DNA of 64,000 bases from Bartonella rattimassiliensis 15908 (lineage in GTDB: Bacteria > Pseudomonadota > Alphaproteobacteria > Rhizobiales > Rhizobiaceae), in contig NZ_JH725064.1 in assembly GCF_000278215.1 (NCBI RefSeq), positions 243,587 through 307,586 of the forward strand. The letters run 5' to 3'. Numbering within the stretch: position 1 is the first letter of the stretch; every line of letters begins with the position of its first letter. Below are positions 59,112-64,000 of the stretch, one piece after another. Position numbers and translations under genes: made by a program. The notes beneath the pieces are model-generated. The model was not told the origin of the DNA. It ran no database searches and saw nothing but the letters and a program-made list of their open reading frames with translations.

Positions 59112-60206
59112 ATGGAAAAAATTAACACTTCAATTGATGTTGATCAAAAACTCTACCGACAAGATAATAAAGGTTCGCTCTCTCATGCTGCAATATTAAC
59201 GCAAATAAAGATTATTTTATAGTCTAATTACAAAAAATTTTTCATGGTTTAAAAATTATTCTTAAAGAAATTAAAAAGGATACTTTTGCTTTTTCACGAA
59301 AACTTGAAGATATTCATATGTATACTAAAGCACGATTGAATGCGTTGATTGGTCCTGTTGCTAGACATTTACATACAGCGCATTCACACAATGATTCAGT
59401 GGCTGTTAACTTTCGGTTATAGTTGGATAAAGCATTGCAAAAAATAGCACAAGCGCTAGCTTTTTTTGAAATCTACAAACAATTCAATTGATAGTGTCTC
59501 TGAGTGTAGCTTTGCATTGGAGTTTTTAAGTTCTGGTGCTCATTGGTGCCACCATCTTTCGCATTTAGTAGAAGAAACAATTCTTTAGTCAAGTGAACAA
59601 TTTTGTTTTATTTATCCGATGCCTTTTCAACTGTTTCATCTCTCATGCCACAAAAAGAGAAATCCTGATACAGAAGAGCAAAAGCAGATCGATTGTATGC
59701 TTATAGGATTGTTAACAGTAATGAAAGAATTACTACTTGCTTATTCAAAGGATATGCAAGAAGATAAAGACTACAATAGATTTTTGAGTTTAAAATTATC
59801 ACCAACAACAATGGCGTGGATGATTTCTGATTTAAACGTAAATAAAAGAGTCATGAAACAAATAGCAGATTTAGAGTATGCAACAGCTACGGATTTTGCT
59901 AATTGGCCCGTCTGCAAATTAACGATTCCTTTTCGTGAAGCGCATCACATAACGGAACATGCTGTAATAGCGGCAAGAAAACAGTGCCTCCTGCAAGATT
60001 TATCATTAGACGAACTTCAAGAAATTTATCCTGATATTAATGCAACACTTTTTGATGTTTTGGCCGTTGACAAATCTGTTGAAAGTCACAAAAGCTTGGG
60101 GAAGGATAGCACCTTTATAGATTCTTCGGCAAATTACGTGTTGAAAAAAGCATTTTATGACAGCATGAATGATTGTGTTTTAAAGATAAAAAAGAGAGCA
60201 AAATGA
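59112..60206 (+). pseudogene. argH: Broken argH (argininosuccinate lyase)
   Basis: It begins MEKINTSIDVDQKLYRQDNK, then GSLSHAAILTQIKII, a stop, then [30 protein letters not shown] (the ArgH GxxxGRLHTARSRND motif with changed residues) and another stop. The last part (59619-60206) is open and reads LSCHKKRNPDTEE (for the catalytic-loop SSxMPQKRNP), GLLTVMKELLLAYSKDMQED, ATDFANWPVCKL and IPFREAHHI. The total length is shorter than a normal 460-470 aa gene because of deletions. It keeps the normal Rhizobiales place, divergent from tlpA and upstream of a small lipoprotein gene and lysA. The 195-aa open 3' part has lost several catalytic residues and is unlikely to be functional. Confidence 0.9.
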
Positions 60207-60219
60207 GGAAATAAGACAA

Positions 60220-60399
60220 ATGAAAATTATAGTAAAGGTGTTGATAATTATCCTTTTTGGGGGAGTAGGTATCGTTGGGTGTGGACGTAAAGGATCATTG
60301 GAGATGCCTCTTACAAGTGTGGATAAGCCTATGCAAGATACATCTGTTGCTAAAAGTAAAGATGATAAACCTTTTATTCTTGATCGTTTGATAAAGTAG
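60220..60399 (+). CDS. Small lipoprotein, LptM/YifL-like
   Basis: A 59-aa protein with a lipoprotein signal. A basic start and hydrophobic core are followed by the lipobox region VGCGRKGSLEMP (Cys21). The CGxKGPLxxP pattern after the cysteine is the hallmark of the YifL/LptM family, small lipoproteins between argH and lysA in many alphaproteobacteria. In E. coli LptM assists LptD maturation. Whether that applies here is inferred. A GAGG box lies 11 bases upstream. The stop is 9 bases before the lysA GTG start. Confidence 0.85.
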   Translation: MKIIVKVLIIILFGGVGIVGCGRKGSLEMPLTSVDKPMQDTSVAKSKDDKPFILDRLIK

Positions 60400-60408
60400 G
60401 AGGGGATT

Positions 60409-61683
60409 GTGGATTTTTTTTCCTACCATAAAGGTATACTCCATGCTGAAGGTTGTTCACTTGCTATTCTTGCGCAGAAGGTAGGAACTCCTTTTTATTG
60501 TTATTCGGCCAATGCATTGGTTACACGTTTTAAGGACTATCAAAAAGCATTTCAAGGGATGTCCAGTCTGATTGCTTATGCGGTTAAAGCGAATTCTAAT
60601 CAAGCGATTTTGCAGCTTCTAGCGATAAATGGGGCGGGAGCTGATGTAGTTTCAGAAGGTGAATTACGACGAGCCCTTGCAGTTGGTATTCCAGCGCATC
60701 GTATTGTTTATTCTGGTGTTGGTAAAACTGTGAGAGAAATAGATTTTGCTCTTTCTCAAAATATTTATTGTTTTAATGTTGAATCAGAATCGGAACTTGA
60801 ACAGCTGTCGCAACGCGCTGTTGCGCTTTCAAAGACAGCACGTGTTTCATTGCGCATTAATCCAGATGTTGATGCAAAGACTCATAAGAAAATTACAACA
60901 GGAAAATCTGAAAATAAGTTTGGTATTCCATTGTTATTGGCAAGAGAGGCTTACAAAAAGGCTGTCTCTTTACCTGGATTGCAGGTTTGCGGTATCGATA
61001 TGCATATTGGTAGTCAGATTTGTGATTTAAATCCATTTGAAGAAGCATTTATTATTATTGCCGATTTGGTACGTCAATTGTGGAGCGATGGTTATACAAT
61101 AACGCATATCGATATTGGTGGTGGACTTGGTATTGCCTATGGTTGTGAAACACATACCGTCCCTTCTCCTTTTGATTATGCTGCGCTAGTAAAGAAGCAT
61201 ATTGCTCCTTTAGGGATTAATATTGTTGTAGAACCGGGACGTAGTATTGTGGGACAAGCTGGTGTGCTCATGACATCTGTTCTCTATTTAAAAAGGGGAC
61301 AAGGACGGAATTTTGTTATTGTGGATGCAGCAATGAACGATCTGATGCGTCCAACGCTTTATGATGCTTGGCAGAATGTTGTGCTTATCAAACAAGCCCC
61401 CAAAGATGCTCCTCTTATTCGTGCAGATATTGTTGGTTCTATTTGTGAGACTGGCGATTATTTAGCATTAGACCGTTGCTTACCGATTTTAGCATCAGGT
61501 GATCTTTTGGCAATTACGCAAACTGGAGCTTATGGGGCTGTGATGGCGAGCACTTATAATAGCAGACTTTTGGTACCAGAAATTCTTGTTCAAAATACGC
61601 GTTATGCGGTTATTCGTCCACGTCCTGATTATGCGCAATTAATGGGATGTGATCATATTCCTGATTGGATCGAACATTCTTAA
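60409..61683 (+). CDS. lysA: Diaminopimelate decarboxylase
   Basis: PLP enzyme converting meso-diaminopimelate to lysine, 424 aa, starting at a GTG with a strong AGGAGGGG box. The PLP-binding Lys60 is in AYAVKANSN. The HIGSQI segment, the GGGLGIAY phosphate-binding turn, EPGRSIVGQAG, and the C-terminal CETGDYLA with the substrate-binding Cys-Glu pair are all present. Expression with the small lipoprotein just upstream is likely. Length and motifs are normal. Confidence 0.96.
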   Translation: MDFFSYHKGILHAEGCSLAILAQKVGTPFYCYSANALVTRFKDYQKAFQGMSSLIAYAVKANSNQAILQLLAINGAGADVVSEGELRRALAVGIPAHRIVYSGVGKTVREIDFALSQNIYCFNVESESELEQLSQRAVALSKTARVSLRINPDVDAKTHKKITTGKSENKFGIPLLLAREAYKKAVSLPGLQVCGIDMHIGSQICDLNPFEEAFIIIADLVRQLWSDGYTITHIDIGGGLGIAYGCETHTVPSPFDYAALVKKHIAPLGINIVVEPGRSIVGQAGVLMTSVLYLKRGQGRNFVIVDAAMNDLMRPTLYDAWQNVVLIKQAPKDAPLIRADIVGSICETGDYLALDRCLPILASGDLLAITQTGAYGAVMASTYNSRLLVPEILVQNTRYAVIRPRPDYAQLMGCDHIPDWIEHS

Positions 61684-61799
61684 ATATTTTTGGTCTTATT
61701 TTTACTAAACTTTGATGAAACAATTTATTTTCTGGAAATTGTCTTGTATGGGTTTTATGATCTTAATGCACCGCGGTAAAAGGGGAAAAATGCTTGTTT

Positions 61800-64000
61800 A
61801 TGAAAAATAAAAACATCAAAAGCTTTGCAATAAAGCTTTTGTGTGTGCGCATTTTGATGTGGGGGATCCTTTCGTTTGAACGGATATGGGTGCGGTTGTT
61901 GCCATTTTCCCTCGTTCTTAGTCTCTTTTGTTCATTGAGCTGGTTAGGACTTTTTGGCGTTTTAGGATATTGGTTTCATTTGCTCTTACTTGGAATTCTG
62001 TTTGTTTGTGCGGGGGCGAGTTTATTTTTTCTTATTCGTTTTCGGTTCCCCACAATGCGGGAAGTAGATCACCGTCTTGAACGTATCAATGATCTTAAAC
62101 ACCAGCCTTTGACTATTCAGACAGATCATTTATGTTATGAAAACAACGAAGATTTTAGTGCTGTTATTTGGCGTGAACATCAACGCCGAATGGCTAAACA
62201 ATTATATCATTTAAAAACTGGATTTATCTCTCTTAATAGTGCAGCTTATGATCCTCTGGCTTTGAGGACTTTGTGTATTCTCCTTTTTGTGTGTGCTTTT
62301 AGTTTTTCTTTTGGTTCACGAGGGGGGCGTTTGGCTGATGCCTTTGATTTTCGCCCTATTGTCGATGAAAAATTCATGCGGATTGATGCTTGGATAACAC
62401 CACCTGTTTATACCGGTGTGGCACCTATTTATTTGACAAAAGATGAAAAAACACAACTGGAAATCCCTGAGGGGAGTAATATTGTTGTACGTGTTGCCAA
62501 TAGTGCTGGCGTTACAGTACACGCAAAGTCTGTAGAAAATGGACAGAGAATTTCATTTTCAAAAAAAAATGAAAAAACAGCTTTGAATGACCCAATTGCT
62601 CATTTTGAAACACATTTAGAACATTCAATGGATTTGTTTGTATCATCACGTCATAAAAAGCAGCAATGGCATTTGCAGATGATTAAGGACACATCTCCAA
62701 CAATTCGTTGGTTGGAAAAACCAGGGCGGATTTTAACGGGTTCGTTAGAGTCACGATATGAAGTGGATGATGATTATGGTGTGACAAAGGCTTTTGTTGA
62801 AATAGAGCCTTTTTTTCCTCAGAATAAAAATGCTCCTTCTCTTTATAAGGCTCCGGAAATAAAGCTTCTTCTTCCGCGTAGTGGCAAGGGTAAAATGCGA
62901 ACAGTGCAAGATGTATCAGCGCATCCATGGGCAGGTTCGCAAGTTAAAATTACTTTGATAGCAGAAGATGGAGCGGGGCAGAAAGGGCGTAGCAAAACTT
63001 TTATTATGATATTACCGCAGCGTGTTTTTTCAAATCCTGTTGCGCGTTCTGTGAGTGAATTGCGTCGTTTATTAGCGCTTGATGCTTCGATGAAAGAGCG
63101 TGTATTGGATATGCTTTCTGCTTTACTTGTGCATCCAGAAAAAGGGCTGCAAAATGCAGCGCATTTTCTTGTTCTACAGAGTGCATGGACAAGGCTTTTT
63201 TTCGCACAAACAGAAGAAGACTTACACAGTATGGTGGATTATTTATGGCAAATTGCTTTAGGCATTGAGAATAATCAATTTGAATCCGTGCAAAAAAAGT
63301 TAAAACAAGCACAAGCTGCTTTACGGGATGCACTCCGTTACGGTGCTCCAGAGGCAGAAATCGAACGGCTTATAGCAGATTTCCGTCAAACTATGGATGA
63401 ACATATTCATGCTTTGGCTGAAAAAACGCAAGATAATCAAGTTTCCAAAAATTTTAAAAACTCAAAGACTCGTAATCTTTCTGAAAGTACATTACAAGAA
63501 AAGCTGAATCTCATTGAGGAAATGGCTAAAACAGGTTCTTCCTTAGCCGCTGAACAGCTCTTATCAGAAGTTGAACAGATGCTTGATCATTTACATGTGC
63601 AAAAAGGCAATCAAAACGAGGGAGAAAAAAAACAATCTGCACAAATGAAAGAAAAGATGGACCAGCTTGGAGATTTAATGCGTCGTCAGCAAGAAATTCT
63701 CAATGAAACACATCGGTTGGAAATGGAACAAAAACGTGGAGAAAATATACCGGAACAACAAAAAAAATCTTTGAAAAAACGTCAAGCTGAATTGCGATCT
63801 GAATTATCAACATTAAAAAAAGAATTAGCAGAACAGGGATTTGAAACAGGTAATGCATTGAAAAAAGCAGAAGAAAAAATGAATTCTGCAGAAAATGCTC
63901 TTGATCATGGAAATCATCAGGCATCTATACAAAATCAATCTGATGCCTTGGAAGCTTTACGGCAAGGAGCCCAAAATGTTTTACAAAAAATGCATGAAAC
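61800..64000 (+). CDS. DUF4175/TIGR02302 family protein (5' part, runs off the window)
   Basis: Open from the ATG at 61800 to the window edge (733 codons so far). It has N-terminal hydrophobic helices (about 15-85), then MREVDHRLERINDLKHQPL, a further membrane segment (about 158-175), DAWITPPVYTGVAPIYL and LEIPEGSNIVVRV. A long Gln/Glu/Lys-rich helical region follows after residue 500. This is the pattern of the alphaproteobacterial TIGR02302/DUF4175 family, membrane proteins of about 850 aa with unknown function. It stands downstream of lysA, its usual place. The ATG has an AGGGGAAAA purine stretch about 12 bases upstream. Confidence 0.88.
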   Translation, partial: MKNKNIKSFAIKLLCVRILMWGILSFERIWVRLLPFSLVLSLFCSLSWLGLFGVLGYWFHLLLLGILFVCAGASLFFLIRFRFPTMREVDHRLERINDLKHQPLTIQTDHLCYENNEDFSAVIWREHQRRMAKQLYHLKTGFISLNSAAYDPLALRTLCILLFVCAFSFSFGSRGGRLADAFDFRPIVDEKFMRIDAWITPPVYTGVAPIYLTKDEKTQLEIPEGSNIVVRVANSAGVTVHAKSVENGQRISFSKKNEKTALNDPIAHFETHLEHSMDLFVSSRHKKQQWHLQMIKDTSPTIRWLEKPGRILTGSLESRYEVDDDYGVTKAFVEIEPFFPQNKNAPSLYKAPEIKLLLPRSGKGKMRTVQDVSAHPWAGSQVKITLIAEDGAGQKGRSKTFIMILPQRVFSNPVARSVSELRRLLALDASMKERVLDMLSALLVHPEKGLQNAAHFLVLQSAWTRLFFAQTEEDLHSMVDYLWQIALGIENNQFESVQKKLKQAQAALRDALRYGAPEAEIERLIADFRQTMDEHIHALAEKTQDNQVSKNFKNSKTRNLSESTLQEKLNLIEEMAKTGSSLAAEQLLSEVEQMLDHLHVQKGNQNEGEKKQSAQMKEKMDQLGDLMRRQQEILNETHRLEMEQKRGENIPEQQKKSLKKRQAELRSELSTLKKELAEQGFETGNALKKAEEKMNSAENALDHGNHQASIQNQSDALEALRQGAQNVLQKMHE

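Noticed and set aside
61813-61838. AAAAGCTTTGC/AAAGCTTTT palindrome after lysA as terminator
   Set aside because: It lies inside the start of the DUF4175 coding region and is not followed by a T-run.
1-64000. CRISPR array, tRNA or rRNA genes, complete insertion sequence
   Set aside because: No regularly spaced direct repeats, no recognisable cloverleaf, rRNA motif or transposase was found by reading; a tRNA scan and covariance search were not possible here.

Overview
The window looks like a chromosomal segment of Bartonella (Rhizobiales, Alphaproteobacteria), most likely one of the lineage that carries the Trw type IV secretion system. Reasons: AT-rich DNA, a TrwJ-I-H-G-F-E-D gene string without a VirD4 gene, Rhizobiales gene neighbourhoods (sdhCDAB, rplS-trmD-rimM, bolA-DnaJ-cobS-cobT, ffh-chorismate mutase-rpsP, htpX-rsmB-heparinase-purH, tsaD next to mitofilin/hemY), and long, poorly coding, relic-filled intergenic stretches typical of a host-restricted genome in decay. 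The genus call is inference from gene content; no database was searched.

Layout. 1-6.1 kb: 3' half of a trw operon (trwJ, a broken trwI, trwH, trwG, trwF, trwE, trwD) closed by a terminator. 6.1-7.7 kb: integrase relic and decayed DNA. 7.7-11.2 kb: succinate dehydrogenase sdhCDAB (minus strand). 11.6-13.9 kb: rplS, trmD, rimM (minus). 14.0-15.8 kb: SapC-family gene and xerC (plus). 15.8-16.6 kb: bolA and a decayed copy of its 3' end around an integrase relic. 16.7-20.4 kb: DnaJ-like gene, cobS, cobT. 20.4-30.8 kb: the most unusual part, a 2,527-bp inverted repeat (21280-23806 and 27768-30294) whose arms each carry the 3' two thirds of purH plus downstream relics, flanking 3,961 bp with a queuosine-precursor transporter gene, rpmB, surf1 and the unique 5' third of purH. 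30.8-35.4 kb: heparinase-like gene, rsmB, htpX, SDHAF4-like gene. 35.5-38.7 kb: rpsP, chorismate mutase, ffh (with a structured leader), carbonic anhydrase. 39.0-46.1 kb: large NAD-glutamate dehydrogenase and a DUF2125 gene, with a decayed duplicate of their convergent 3' ends between them. 46.8-53.1 kb: class I glutamine amidotransferase, hemY, mitofilin-like gene, tsaD, EVE-domain gene. 54.3-64 kb: tyrA/tyrC, yihY, a broken UPF0178 gene, a TlpA-like thioredoxin, broken argH, a small lipoprotein (LptM-like), lysA, and the 5' part of a DUF4175/TIGR02302 gene running off the edge.

Two themes tie the window together. First, gene loss in progress: trwI, argH, a UPF0178 gene and a DUF1127 gene are all readable but broken. 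Second, one family of DUF4102-type tyrosine integrase 5' ends, with its upstream sequence, recurs at about ten or more places as decayed fragments, several next to partial duplications of the 3' ends of host genes (bolA, purH, gdh/DUF2125). The inverted repeat is arranged so that recombination between the arms would flip the central segment and rebuild an intact purH on the other side, making it a candidate reversible inversion that does not destroy the gene. No tRNA, rRNA, complete IS element or CRISPR array was recognised.
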